Notes: generated by a model from the sequence alone, not told the origin. 64,000 nucleotides of DNA from Methylibium petroleiphilum PM1 (GCF_000015725.1 NC_008825.1:1116001-1180000), one strand, 5' to 3'; numbered from the stretch's first letter, positions 9,112 through 19,710 are shown. A program made the numbers and translations.

Positions 9112-10321
9112 GGAAGCGCTGATCAACCCGCTTCGTGACCGCGACTCGGCCGACAGCGGGCGTTGATGGCGACTCGTGAACTCAGAAGTGGCACCGATGA
9201 GCCCCTTCTGCGGCACTTCGAGGCCGCTCTCAGGCCCCCGTTCATGCAGCAGACGCACTGAGGCCTTGGGCCAGCAATCGGCGCCGGGCGATGTACAAGT
9301 TGGCCAGCGCAGCGTGCGCCTTCGCGCGAGCTTCGTTCTTGGAGATCCCGCGGTAGCTGACCTTGCGGTAGCCGAACAGGTTCTTGATGACGTGGAACGG
9401 GTGTTCGACGATGGCCCGCACCTGAGCCTTGCGCCGTTCGAACCACTCGTGCATCGCCTTGGCCGGCCCTTCGGGCATGGCCTTGAGTTGGCCGCGCTTC
9501 ATGGCGATACGCCAATCCATGTCCTGGCGCAGCCTGCCCTCTTCCTGCGCCGTCGTGATCTCGTCTCGCCTCTGGATGCCGGTGTAGCCGCTGTCGCCGT
9601 GAACTTGGCTCTCCTGGCCATGCAGCAGTTCGTGCGCGTGCGCCACGTCAGCCTCGTTGGCCGCGGTGCAGACCACGCTGTGGATCAGACCCGACTCGGC
9701 ATCCACGCCCGAGTGCATCTTCATCCCGAAGTGCCACTGGTTCCCCTTCTTGGTCTGGTGCATCTCGGGGTCGCGCTTGCCGTCCTCGTTCTTCGTCGAA
9801 CTTGGCGCGGCAATGATGGTGGCGTCCACCACCGTGCCCTGGCGCATCAGCAGCCCACGCTCGGTGAGGTGCGCGTTGACCTCGGCCAGGATGGCCGACG
9901 TCAAGTCGTGCTGCTCGAGCAGGCGGCGGAACTTCAGCAGCGTTGTGGCGTCGGGTACGTTCTCCCGCCCAAGGTCGATGCCGATGAACTCGCGCATGGC
10001 CTGGCTGTCGTACAGCGCGTCTTCCAGTGCCTCGTCGGCCAGCGTGTACCACTGCTGCAGGAAGTACATGCGCAGCATCCGCGGCACGCCAATCGGCGGT
10101 CGGCCCACCTTGCCGCTCTTCGGGTAGTGCGGCTCGATCAGCGCCTCAAGCCGCGCCCACGGAACCACCACGTTCATCTCGGCCAGGAAGCGCTCCCGGC
10201 GCGTCTGGCGCTTCTTGCCGGCGTACTCGGCAGTGGCAAAACTCGTCTGCTTCATGGCAGCATCATCGCCGCTGAATTCGCCGCACGCCATCGTGGCCTG
10301 CACGGATAAATCAGTGCTTCC
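9112..10321. mobile_element. IS5-family insertion sequence, 1210 bp
   Basis: The ends are imperfect inverted repeats: GGAAGCGCTGATCAACCCG at the left and, read from the right end inward, GGAAGCACTGATTTATCCG (15 of 19 match). The element is flanked by a 4-bp direct repeat TTAG (9108-9111 and 10322-10325), the target type (YTAR) of the IS5 group. It contains one minus-strand transposase. It interrupts the acyltransferase gene in antiparallel orientation. Confidence 0.92.
9242..10255 (-). CDS. IS5-family transposase
   Basis: This 337-residue DDE transposase looks intact. The N-terminus MKQTSFATAEYAGKKRQTRR and the block WARLEALIEPHYPK are typical of the IS5 group. Catalytic aspartates lie in VVDATIIAAPSS and HGDSGYTGIQ, and the C-terminal glutamate region includes RAIVEHPFHVIKNLFGYRK. 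I chose the ATG at 10255 because it matches family N-termini; the frame stays open to 10303. The gene lies within the IS5-family element at 9112-10321. Confidence 0.92.
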   Translation of the reverse strand: MKQTSFATAEYAGKKRQTRRERFLAEMNVVVPWARLEALIEPHYPKSGKVGRPPIGVPRMLRMYFLQQWYTLADEALEDALYDSQAMREFIGIDLGRENVPDATTLLKFRRLLEQHDLTSAILAEVNAHLTERGLLMRQGTVVDATIIAAPSSTKNEDGKRDPEMHQTKKGNQWHFGMKMHSGVDAESGLIHSVVCTAANEADVAHAHELLHGQESQVHGDSGYTGIQRRDEITTAQEEGRLRQDMDWRIAMKRGQLKAMPEGPAKAMHEWFERRKAQVRAIVEHPFHVIKNLFGYRKVSYRGISKNEARAKAHAALANLYIARRRLLAQGLSASAA

Positions 10322-10325
10322 TTAG

Positions 10326-10861
10326 TGGCAATGTTCGGGGCGCTGTGGCTGTTCGATGCTTGGCCGTACGAAGTGCCCACGGTGCAAGCGTGTTTCTTCT
10401 TCGCATTGGGCGCTTCGGCGGCGATGGCCAAGAAAGATCTGTTCGCGATGGATCCGTATTTGAAGTGGGTCTGTGCGGTGCTGCTGGGACTGGTGATTGC
10501 CGGTGCGCTCGTGCCCGCCGACGGCGCCGTCGCTTCGACCTTGACGCACCTGAAGCACCTGGCCGGTGTGATCGTCGTGTTGACGATTTCCCAGTACCTG
10601 CTTCGCATGCCTCGAGCTAGCGAGTGGTTGATCCGGCTGTCGGCGCCGAGCTTCCTGCTCTTCGTTGCGCACGAACCCTTGCTCACCATCGTGCGCAAGA
10701 CCATGTACGTCGTGTTCACCCCGAGTTCCAGCAGCGCCGCGCTGTCGATTTATTTCGGTGCCGTGGCGTGCACCGTGATGTTGATCGTTGCCGCTTATTA
10801 CTTGGCGGAGCGGTACGCGCCGCGGGCGCTCTCGGCCTTGACCGGGGGGCGTTCAGCCTGA
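10326..10861 (+). pseudogene. Acyltransferase-3 family gene, 3' part
   Basis: This is the C-terminal ~178 residues of the split acyltransferase, with the last transmembrane helices (ALWLFDAWPYEVPTVQACFF, KHLAGVIVVLTISQYLL, CTVMLIVAAYYLAERYAP). It continues in the frame of the 8439-9111 fragment when the IS and one TTAG copy are removed. A GTG at 10325 could in principle start translation, but the product would lack half of the helices. The stop overlaps the convergent WecG gene by 9 bp. Confidence 0.8.
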
Positions 10862-11671
10862 GGAGGTTGCTGCGGAACGGCCGGGGCGAGAGGGGTGAGT
10901 GGCTGCAGCGAAGGCCGGGCGCAGGAAGCGGAGCTTGAGTAGCCCCTCAAGACCCGCGCGAACCACGAAGATCAGCGAGCGCCCATAACGGCGCCCGCGC
11001 AACCGAGGCTCCCGCGCTAGGCGGAACGCCCATTCGAGACCGACCGCCTGGAAGAACGGCGGCGCCCATGGGACGGTGCCGGCGTGGTAATCAAAGGCGG
11101 CTCCGACACCGATCATCCACGTGGCGTTGACGCGACCCAGGTGCTCCTGGATCCAGGTTTCCTGCTTGGGCAATCCGAGGCCGACCCAGACTATGTCCGG
11201 TTGCGTGGCATTGATGCAGTCGACGATGGCCTGATCTTCTTCGGGGCTCAAGGCCTTGAACGGCGGCGAGTACGTGCCGCAGACGATCAACTCGGGGTAG
11301 CGAGCCGTCAAGCGCTCGGCCATCTGTTCCGCCACGCCGTCCTTGCCACCGTAGAAGAAGTGCCGCCATTTCCTCGCCTGCCCGTAGTGCGAGGCCGCCA
11401 GTTGCAGGTGCGGGCCCGTGACGCGTTTGACGCTGTGCCCCCACGCCCAGCCCGCAACGACCACGCCGACCCCGTCGCACAAAGAGAAATCGGCCGTCCG
11501 GATGTGTCGTTCGATCACCGGGTTGTGGAGGCCGTGGTAGAGCGTTTCGGTGTTCGTGATGGACACGATGTGACCGGCAGACTTCTCAGAGATCTCACGC
11601 GCCATGGCTTCTAGTACCTCCGCCTCGGTCGCCGTGCTGATGGGAAGGCCTGCAATCAATGCGTTTTTCAT
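10853..11671 (-). CDS. WecG/TagA/CpsF-family glycosyltransferase
   Basis: This 272-residue GT26-family enzyme adds an N-acetylmannosamine-type sugar (or its uronic acid) or a similar residue to a lipid-linked acceptor. Family motifs are present: SITNTETLYHG, ADFSLCDGVGVVVAG, VGLGLPKQETWIQEH and GVGAAFDYHAGTVPWAPP. The ATG at 11671 gives the normal start (MKNALIAGLPIS); the reading frame is open further upstream without family similarity. It is probably the last gene of the leftward EPS operon. Acceptor and donor are unknown. Confidence 0.9.
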   Translation of the reverse strand: MKNALIAGLPISTATEAEVLEAMAREISEKSAGHIVSITNTETLYHGLHNPVIERHIRTADFSLCDGVGVVVAGWAWGHSVKRVTGPHLQLAASHYGQARKWRHFFYGGKDGVAEQMAERLTARYPELIVCGTYSPPFKALSPEEDQAIVDCINATQPDIVWVGLGLPKQETWIQEHLGRVNATWMIGVGAAFDYHAGTVPWAPPFFQAVGLEWAFRLAREPRLRGRRYGRSLIFVVRAGLEGLLKLRFLRPAFAAATHPSRPGRSAATSSG

Positions 11672-11756
11672 TCTGTGTCCACGCTGAACATTCGATCGTT
11701 GCGAAGTCGGCCGCAACGAACCGCCGCGCCGCGTTTCGTCTCTGCCGAAGGCCGCA

Positions 11757-13340
<1,584 letters not shown>

Positions 13341-13365
13341 GTCGACTCCAGCGGCTTTCTATTTA

Positions 13366-13972
13366 TTAATCATTGCCAATGACGTCATTGGCTTGATGGC
13401 GGCGAAAGATCGGTTGAGACGCGCAGGCCTCGACGCCGTTCGCAAAATTGACGGCCATGTTCTGAATGGTGTACTGGGCGGCGCTGCGTTCGCAGCCGGC
13501 ACGCAGCCGATCCAGCGCCGTGGTGTCGGTGAGGATCGCGGCGACCGTGGACGCGTAGGCCTCGGCCGAATTCGCGGTCATGACGCCGTTCACGCCGTCT
13601 TGCAGGTACGCGATCTCCGGGCTGTGGAGGCCGCAGTCCGTTGTGATCATCGGCGTGCCAAGCACGAAGGCATCGAGGATGCTCAGGCCGACCAGGCCCG
13701 GATTGATCATGACCTTGGCCAGGCCGATCAGATCGACCTTCTCCTGGCCCTTGCGGATGCCGAGGTAGGTGGCCCAGGGGTGGGCGGCGCAGAACGACTC
13801 GACGATCGAGCGTTGCGGGCCGTCGCCAACCACGAGGAACTCGAACCCCGGGATCTTGTCGTGGATCTGCTGCGCAGTGGCCAACATGAACTCGATTCGC
13901 TTCTCTTCGTAGAGAGAGCCAACGTAGATGCCGACGGCATCGCCCTTCAAGCCGATGCGGGCGCGCAGCGAA
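13366..13972 (-). pseudogene. GT4 glycosyltransferase gene, 3' part (split by IS3-family element)
   Basis: This is the C-terminal ~200 residues of a GT4-like glycosyltransferase: AVGIYVGSLYEEKRIEF, FEFLVVGDGPQRSIVESF, and the donor-site segment NPGLVGLSILDAFVLGTPMI. A short peptide could start at 13950, but it lacks the acceptor domain. Removing the IS3-family element and one TCG copy joins this part in frame to 15271-15938. A perfect 18-bp palindrome (13375-13392) lies near its end. Confidence 0.82.
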
Positions 13973-14038
13973 TCGTGACCTTGCCCCCGAAAAACGTAGT
14001 TCTTGGCTGATGATGGAATCAGAGACAGGAGCTACGAG

Positions 14039-14359
14039 ATGAATGACAAGCAAGTGCGTGGGAAGTACACGCAGGAGTTCAAGCTGGAGGCCGTCAGGCT
14101 GGTCAGGGCAGGCCAGTCGGTGGGGATGACGGCGAAGGTGCTGGGCATTCCCAAGGCCAGCCTGAGCAACTGGGTGCGCTCCAGTGAGCAGGGGCAGCTT
14201 GGTGGCGCTGGCGACCGGCCGGTGACGCCAGAGCAGATGGAGCTGGCCAGGCTGAGGGCGGAACTGGCGCGCGTGAAGATGGAGCGCGACATCGCAAAAA
14301 AAGCGGCGGCGTACTTTGCGCAGGATGTTCTGCAAAGTACGCCTGGATCCGGACGATGA
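14039..14359 (+). CDS. IS3-family OrfA (transposase helix-turn-helix subunit)
   Basis: This 106-residue OrfA has the helix-turn-helix segment FKLEAVRLVRAGQSVGMTAK and the leucine-zipper-like C-terminal helix (MELARLRAELARVKMERDIA) that mediates multimerisation. It binds the element ends and provides the N-terminus of the OrfAB transposase by frameshifting at A7G (14296-14303). The ATG at 14039 is preferred to an upstream in-frame start. Confidence 0.92.
   Translation: MNDKQVRGKYTQEFKLEAVRLVRAGQSVGMTAKVLGIPKASLSNWVRSSEQGQLGGAGDRPVTPEQMELARLRAELARVKMERDIAKKAAAYFAQDVLQSTPGSGR
14296..14340 (+). promoter_or_regulatory. Programmed -1 frameshift signal of the IS3-family element
   Basis: A slippery run A AAA AAG (seven A then G, 14296-14303) is followed after 7 nt by a hairpin with a perfect 9-bp stem (GTACTTTGC at 14311-14319 and GCAAAGTAC at 14332-14340, 12-nt loop). 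A -1 slip moves ribosomes from orfA into the orfB frame. The shifted reading gives ...AKYAWIRTMKE, like IS3 transposases that continue with KYAWI. Confidence 0.75.
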
Positions 14360-15231
14360 AGGAGAGCTGGCCGGTGAGCCTGAGCTGCGAGGTGCTGGGC
14401 GTGAGCGTCAGCGGGTACTTCGAGCACCAACGCCGCCAGTATCGACGCCAGCCGAGCCGGCCGGGCTCGGGGCGTCTGAGCGACGAGGCCTTGCTGGCGC
14501 ACGTGCGTGCCATTCACGCCGAGGTCCGTCAGGAGTACGGATGGCCGCGGATGACTAAGGAGCTGTGCGCCCGGGGCCACCGCGTCGGCAAGGAACGGGT
14601 TCGACGCCTGATGCAGCAGCACGGCATCAAGGCTCGGGGCCGCCGCAAGTTCGTCGTCACCACCGACAGCAAGCACAACCTGCCGATCGCGCCAGACCTG
14701 CTTCAGCGGGACTTCGCGGCCGACGGCCCCAACGCGAAGTGGACGAGCGACATCACCTACATCGCTACCGACGAAGGCTGGCTGTACCTGGCGGCCTTCA
14801 TCGACTTGCACAGTCGGATGATCGTGGGCTGGAGCATGCAGCCCCACATGCGCGCCAGCCTGGTGACGGACGCGCTGCGCATGGCGTGGTTCCGGCGTCG
14901 GCCACCGCCGGGGCTGATCGTGCACACGGACCGCGGCAGCCAATACTGCAGCGACGAGTTCCAGAAGGCGCTGACCGGGTACGGGATGCGCTCGTCGATG
15001 AGCCGCAAGGGCGACTGCTGGGACAACGCGCCGACCGAGAGCCTGTGGGGGCGCCTGAAGGTCGGCAGACTGCATGGGCGTAAGTTCGCCACCAGGAGGC
15101 AGGCTATGGACGAGGTCATCGACTGGATGGCCTTCTACAACCACCGCCGGCTACATTCCTCGCTGGGCTACCTCAGCCCCAGGCAGTATGAAGAGCGCTG
15201 GGTCGCGGCACAGCTCAACAAGGCCGCGTAA
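14356..15231 (+). CDS. IS3-family OrfB (DDE integrase-type transposase)
   Basis: This 291-residue catalytic part of the transposase belongs to the rve integrase-like fold. DDE residues are in NAKWTSDITYIATDEGW, IVHTDRGSQYCSDEF and GDCWDNAPTESLWGRLK. The C-terminus ends with the common YNHRRLHSSLGYLSP. It overlaps orfA by 4 bp (ATGA) and is probably produced mainly as the OrfAB fusion. Confidence 0.95.
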   Translation: MKESWPVSLSCEVLGVSVSGYFEHQRRQYRRQPSRPGSGRLSDEALLAHVRAIHAEVRQEYGWPRMTKELCARGHRVGKERVRRLMQQHGIKARGRRKFVVTTDSKHNLPIAPDLLQRDFAADGPNAKWTSDITYIATDEGWLYLAAFIDLHSRMIVGWSMQPHMRASLVTDALRMAWFRRRPPPGLIVHTDRGSQYCSDEFQKALTGYGMRSSMSRKGDCWDNAPTESLWGRLKVGRLHGRKFATRRQAMDEVIDWMAFYNHRRLHSSLGYLSPRQYEERWVAAQLNKAA

Positions 15232-15270
15232 CAAGGATGCTAAGAGCTACGGGATTCAGGGGCAAGGTCA

Positions 15271-15938
15271 TCGAGCGACTCGCGGCTCGTTCTGGCTTTC
15301 AGCGTTTGGAGCTCCACGGTATCGACCGAGTTGTTGAGCGTGGTGATCCGGTCGGCGGGAAAGCCGCTTCGCAGGATGAGCGGCACGCTCATGTCGGTGT
15401 AACCGAACCACCAGTCCGCGCGCTTGGCGCTGATGCGCTTGAATCGCTCCCGCCAACTGTCCGTAGTGCCTTGCAGATTGGCGCCGTGACCCCACAGTCC
15501 CACGCGCACGTCGTCCGATCGGAAGAACTGCAGCGGAATGTTGTTGACGAGCTTGTTTTCCGGGGTGACGACGACCATGGCCGCGTCGCGGATCAGATGG
15601 CTGAAAGGTTGCCAGCAGAGCCGCCCGCCGAGCAGATAGCGCGTCTCCAGGGACTCCGCCCAGGCGATCGATCCGCTGTCGTTCTTGATCTGCTCTGCAG
15701 CCGTGCCCACGCCGTGAGCCAAGCGCAGGTCCCAGCCTCGGCGGCTCAATTCCACGCGCAGTGCTTCGAAATAGGGGACCCGGTAGTGCGGCAGCCGGCG
15801 TTGGACGACGAGGACCGACCTGCGAGCGCCCTGGCGCAATTCCATTCCGTCGGGCCGGGCGCCCGCACGATCTTCGCCCTTCCCGAGGCGCAAGCCCTTG
15901 CGCTTGGTCGTCAGATGACTGAAGGCCGACGCGCTCAT
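15271..15938 (-). pseudogene. GT4 glycosyltransferase gene, 5' part
   Basis: This is the N-terminal ~222 residues of the split glycosyltransferase: the first Rossmann domain (SVLVVQRRLPHYRVPYFEAL), RVGLWGHGANLQGT, and a mid-protein segment RADWWFGYTDMSVPLI. The ATG at 15938 overlaps the flippase stop by 4 bp, so the gene was translationally coupled. With the IS removed, the whole gene is 425 codons (424 aa). Residues beyond Leu-Asp of the truncated frame come from the IS end. Confidence 0.82.
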
Positions 15939-17473
15939 ACGGCGAACCGGCGTGCGGATTCAGCAAGATGACGCACGCCGGGCACGCGCATGAGTCCGGG
16001 ATGGGTCGCGCAGAGTTGCTCCAGCAACTGCAACAGTTGCGTACCCAGAACCAACGTGGGCGCCCACGCGAGTGCACCGATGATCACGGCAGATGCGACT
16101 ACGACGCCCAACAACAGATGGACCAGCGCAGGTCCGCCAGGCAGGTAGGCGGCGTGGGCCATATTCACCAGCGCGCCCACGCCTCCTGCAATGGCGGCGA
16201 GGAAGACCGGTCCGCGCAGAGCCTGACCCACTTCAGCATAAGAAAGATCGATTCGCTTCATGAGCGCAGCGTTCATCCAGAACCAGCGCACGACAAACAC
16301 GAACGCCAACCCCCATGCTACCGCCACGATGGACCACTGAGATGTGACCAAAAGCACCGGGACCATGAGAAGGAGCGTGAACGCCTTGACGTTCAACTCC
16401 ACGCCAGGATCTCCTCGCCCCGTCAAGACCGGGCCACAGAGCGCCTCGATGGAGTGCGCAATGGCGCCCAGCGCCAGCGGCAACAGCAGCGGCGCAGCAC
16501 TGGTCCACTTTGAGCCCAGCAGCAGCGTGACCGTGGGCTCCGCCATCACGCCGATGAACAGAAACGTCGGGAACACGATGGCGGCCACGCCGGCGATGAC
16601 CGTCAGATACGCGCGCCGAAGACCCGCATCGTTGTCCTGCGCACGGGAGGCCAATGGCAGCAGCACGGTCTGCAGATTGCGTATCAGATGGTCGGACGGC
16701 GTCTTCACCAGATTGTTGGCGACCGTGAACTGGCCCAGGGCGCCAGCCCCGAATGTTCTGCCCACGATCACGTGAGCCGTGCTGTCGATCGCCCAATTGA
16801 CCACGTTGGTCAGCATGATCACGTTTCCGAAGCGAGTGATCGACAGCTTTCTGAACGGGTTACCGAGACGCACGGCACGCGGCGAGTAATAGATCATCAC
16901 GATCAGTGTGATCACAGTGCACCCGTACCACGCCAGCACCAAGCTCCACACGCCAAGGCCCAATGAGGCGGCGACGACGCCAATGATCATGTAGCCGATG
17001 ATGTAAGCGCCCAGCGCAGACAACTGTACGACCTTGAACTCGATATCGCGGCTCAATATCGCCGTGGCGGCCGAGATGCCGGCGCTTACGATCAAAGACG
17101 GTGCCATGGCGCGTATGACGGGCGCTGCGGCGGGGTTGGCGAAGGCATGCAATGCGATCTGATCGGCCAACACGAAAATGATCAATGAAGCCAGTGCGCC
17201 CACCAGCATCAAGCGCCCACAAGAGACGGCGATCATTTCGTCCGTCAAGTCCTGCGTTTGAATCAGGGCATGCTGCAGTCCCATCTCCACAATCAGCGAT
17301 ACCAGCGACACCGTCAGGAACGCATAGCCGAACGTCCCGAACGGTTCCGGACCCAGCAGCCGCGCCAAGATGATTTGGCTGGCAAACGTGGCGACTATGC
17401 GCCCAATCGTGCCGATATAGTTCCATTTAAGGGCGCGGAAGGCGCGACCCGTGATGCTGGAGGCTTCGCTCAT
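15935..17473 (-). CDS. Polysaccharide flippase (Wzx-like, MOP superfamily)
   Basis: This 512-residue protein has about 12-14 hydrophobic helices. It would flip the lipid-linked repeat unit from the cytoplasmic to the periplasmic face. The N-terminus (FRALKWNYIGTIGRIVATFA, then IILARLLGPEPFGTFGYAFL) is typical of the polysaccharide biosynthesis/export family. Its start overlaps the deacetylase stop and its stop overlaps the next glycosyltransferase start (both ATGA), showing tight operon coupling. Confidence 0.92.
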   Translation of the reverse strand: MSEASSITGRAFRALKWNYIGTIGRIVATFASQIILARLLGPEPFGTFGYAFLTVSLVSLIVEMGLQHALIQTQDLTDEMIAVSCGRLMLVGALASLIIFVLADQIALHAFANPAAAPVIRAMAPSLIVSAGISAATAILSRDIEFKVVQLSALGAYIIGYMIIGVVAASLGLGVWSLVLAWYGCTVITLIVMIYYSPRAVRLGNPFRKLSITRFGNVIMLTNVVNWAIDSTAHVIVGRTFGAGALGQFTVANNLVKTPSDHLIRNLQTVLLPLASRAQDNDAGLRRAYLTVIAGVAAIVFPTFLFIGVMAEPTVTLLLGSKWTSAAPLLLPLALGAIAHSIEALCGPVLTGRGDPGVELNVKAFTLLLMVPVLLVTSQWSIVAVAWGLAFVFVVRWFWMNAALMKRIDLSYAEVGQALRGPVFLAAIAGGVGALVNMAHAAYLPGGPALVHLLLGVVVASAVIIGALAWAPTLVLGTQLLQLLEQLCATHPGLMRVPGVRHLAESARRFAV

Positions 17474-18276
17474 GACACGCCCGCTTGGAAATGGTCATTC
17501 CCCCGCACCGGCTCCGGTTGAAGGGTATCAAGATGTTCAGACACGCTGCGAATCGGCAATCCTCGCTCCAACGCGTACTGCGTCAGGCGCTGGAGCATGG
17601 CCGTGTGATCGGGCGTGTGTTCGGTCGAACCTGGGTGCAACATCAGAATGATCCAGCGCGGCTCTCTGAGCGCGACATCGATCATGTCTCTGTACCAGTG
17701 CTCGGACGGTGCATGCTGGCTGGCGTAGGCGCCGAAAGGAACGCGACGAATAGAGTATCGATTGATACGTTTCCCCGAATTCACACCGAACCAGGTCGAC
17801 ACACCAGCGCGGAAGAAGGGCGCCAAGGCCTGCCGAATCCGTCGATTGTTATTGCCGCAGGGATAGACGACGGTCTGCGTCGACAAGCCTTGATCTTGAA
17901 GTCTAGACAGCCCTTCTGCGACGCTATCGGTCAGCTTCCTGAGCGGATGGATATCCGTGAACGGCGAATGATCGTTGCCGTGAAAGGCAAGCTCGTGCCC
18001 GCCGGCCTGCATATCGCGCAGTGCAGCATAGTCAAGAAATCCATCAGTGCCGACCAGATCGGGGGAGACCGAGATCACGCCCTTGAGATTCTGAGAGTCG
18101 AGCACTGAAACGATATCCTGGTCGCGCCGGGCACTGTCGTCGCATGTGATCGTCAGTGCAGACGAATCATGAGATTCGAGGCGCTCGAAGTCTCGCAGCC
18201 CCCCAATTCGCTCCTCCATGCGGTCCGCGAAATGAGCCGGCAAACGCCCTTTGATTGCATTGACGATGCGATTCAT
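17470..18276 (-). CDS. Polysaccharide deacetylase (CE4/NodB-like)
   Basis: This 268-residue protein has NodB-type metal-site motifs: TITCDDSA (motif 1, paired aspartates), the H-x3-H motif in LAFHGNDHSPF (motif 2), and YPCGNNNR (variant of motif 3). A later histidine lies in ILMLHPGSTEHTPD. No signal peptide is evident, so it may act on cytoplasmic sugar-lipid intermediates or be a divergent member. Its place between the beta-propeller gene and the flippase points to modification of the EPS or its precursor. Confidence 0.8.
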   Translation of the reverse strand: MNRIVNAIKGRLPAHFADRMEERIGGLRDFERLESHDSSALTITCDDSARRDQDIVSVLDSQNLKGVISVSPDLVGTDGFLDYAALRDMQAGGHELAFHGNDHSPFTDIHPLRKLTDSVAEGLSRLQDQGLSTQTVVYPCGNNNRRIRQALAPFFRAGVSTWFGVNSGKRINRYSIRRVPFGAYASQHAPSEHWYRDMIDVALREPRWIILMLHPGSTEHTPDHTAMLQRLTQYALERGLPIRSVSEHLDTLQPEPVRGNDHFQAGVS

Positions 18277-18332
18277 AAAATGCGGTTAGATTTGACTGAA
18301 CTGACAATCGACGACTGAGAAGTCAATCGAGG

Positions 18333-19685
18333 TCATTTTGAGTGGTGGGTGATAGCCCTTTGCGCATCCACCACCACGTAATCTCCGCAAACATCGAGAG
18401 CGTGCAAACCATACTGAAACGGCCCTTCGGTTTGCGGCGTCCAATCGAGCAATAGCTTTTCCCTGTATTCTGTCGTGGTGAGGTTTTCAATCGAATAAAG
18501 CGCCAATCCATGACCATAACCGTTTCGCCCGTCTTGCGCGGGTCGAATTATTTGGCCGTCCTGCTCGAAAATCATTCCAGCCATCCTGGAGCCGAACAGA
18601 CCTGTTTTGATGGGGTTCAGGGGGTGCGAAAAAAATTCGCCTGAAATTGAATCCGACCAAAAAAGATGAAGATTGTCGTCGACGCATGGAACAGCGCTGC
18701 GAGTGACGAAGAGCCACCATTTGCCGTCATGCCAAAAAAGCACGGGATCAAGGCCCGGAAAATCTGGCAGCAAGTCGCGATAGTGGGCCCACGCATTCGG
18801 GAAGGCGGTAGCGCGATAAAGGCGCACGGCTCCGCTCTCCCCTTGTTCGGGCAGCATGAACCAGTCCCCATCCCATCTGAACACGTTGGGGAACGACAAA
18901 TGATGGGGCTCGCTGAGCACTTGCCGCGGGGCCGTCAATTCGCCGGTGCGAGGCTCGAGCCGCGCGGCGTAAAGCGTCGCCTTGGTGTCGGAGAACAGCA
19001 TGTGCTCATAGAACAGCCAGTGTTCGTCCCCGTCTTTGACCAAGCAAGGATCGGCCATGATCCCGCCTGCCGGCGGCTCGATCCATTGCACGTCTTGCCA
19101 AGGGAAAGGACCATCTGCGTGAATGCTCGACCGCGGCAGTGCGCCGATCATCCATTGCTGGCGCTCCTGACGCCCGAGTCGCCACTTGATCGAAGTCCAG
19201 AGGCTGCGCGCGAACGGATCGAGCAGCCACGAAAGCGTCTTGCGCACCCCCGGTCGGGGGGCGGTCGTCAACCTCAAGTCGATTGGTTTGCCGGCCGTAC
19301 GGCTCGCCACGCCTTGCCGCGTGAGAGCGATGGCGGCCCTGGCAATTTCATCTGCATTGCTCCACGGGCGCGTGGTGCTGATGCGAATCTCCGCTTCGCC
19401 CAGCAGTTCACCGACGGGACTTTCCGGTGCCAGTCGGACGGCGAGAACTCGCACCCGATTGCGCCCGGCGATCGCACTGCCTAGCCCGGCGCGACGCGTT
19501 CCCAGTCGGTACTGCTCGAGGCCGTCATCGATCAAGAACTCGACGCAAAAACGCTGTTGGCCGGCAGAAGAAAGATTGATCGTTGACGAAGCCGCGTCCG
19601 ATGCGCTCCACTCCATTCGAAGCGCTTCGGCCACTTTGCACGCGTGAGAAGCGGGATGCGGATCCAGAAGTATTTCGAGTTTCAT
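18333..19685 (-). CDS. Beta-propeller protein of the EPS locus (glucosamine inositolphosphorylceramide transferase-like)
   Basis: From about residue 190 this 450-residue protein shows a five-bladed beta-propeller resembling the GH43-like domain found in formyltransferase/glucosamine-IPC-transferase-type proteins of polysaccharide loci. Repeats with Trp/Asp-rich blades are visible: GIMADPCLVKDGDEHWLFYE, SFPNVFRWDGDWFMLPE, DPVLFWHDGKWWLFVT. The first ~190 residues resemble a degenerate formyltransferase-like N-terminal region. The ATG at 19685 gives MKLEILLDPHPA; the longer frame starts inside a 14-bp tandem repeat. The exact activity is unknown. Confidence 0.72.
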   Translation of the reverse strand: MKLEILLDPHPASHACKVAEALRMEWSASDAASSTINLSSAGQQRFCVEFLIDDGLEQYRLGTRRAGLGSAIAGRNRVRVLAVRLAPESPVGELLGEAEIRISTTRPWSNADEIARAAIALTRQGVASRTAGKPIDLRLTTAPRPGVRKTLSWLLDPFARSLWTSIKWRLGRQERQQWMIGALPRSSIHADGPFPWQDVQWIEPPAGGIMADPCLVKDGDEHWLFYEHMLFSDTKATLYAARLEPRTGELTAPRQVLSEPHHLSFPNVFRWDGDWFMLPEQGESGAVRLYRATAFPNAWAHYRDLLPDFPGLDPVLFWHDGKWWLFVTRSAVPCVDDNLHLFWSDSISGEFFSHPLNPIKTGLFGSRMAGMIFEQDGQIIRPAQDGRNGYGHGLALYSIENLTTTEYREKLLLDWTPQTEGPFQYGLHALDVCGDYVVVDAQRAITHHSK

Positions 19686-19710
19686 GTTTCCACTTTGGCC
19701 GCGACGCCTC

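Larger units (their letters stand above)
13976..15270. mobile_element. IS3-family insertion sequence, 1295 bp
   Basis: The ends are inverted repeats starting TGACCTTGCCCC at both termini (26 of 32 positions match over the outer 32 bp). The element is flanked by a 3-bp duplication TCG (13973-13975 and 15271-15273), the usual IS3-family size. It carries orfA and orfB on the plus strand with a -1 frameshift signal between them, and looks complete. It sits antiparallel to the glycosyltransferase it breaks. Confidence 0.92.
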
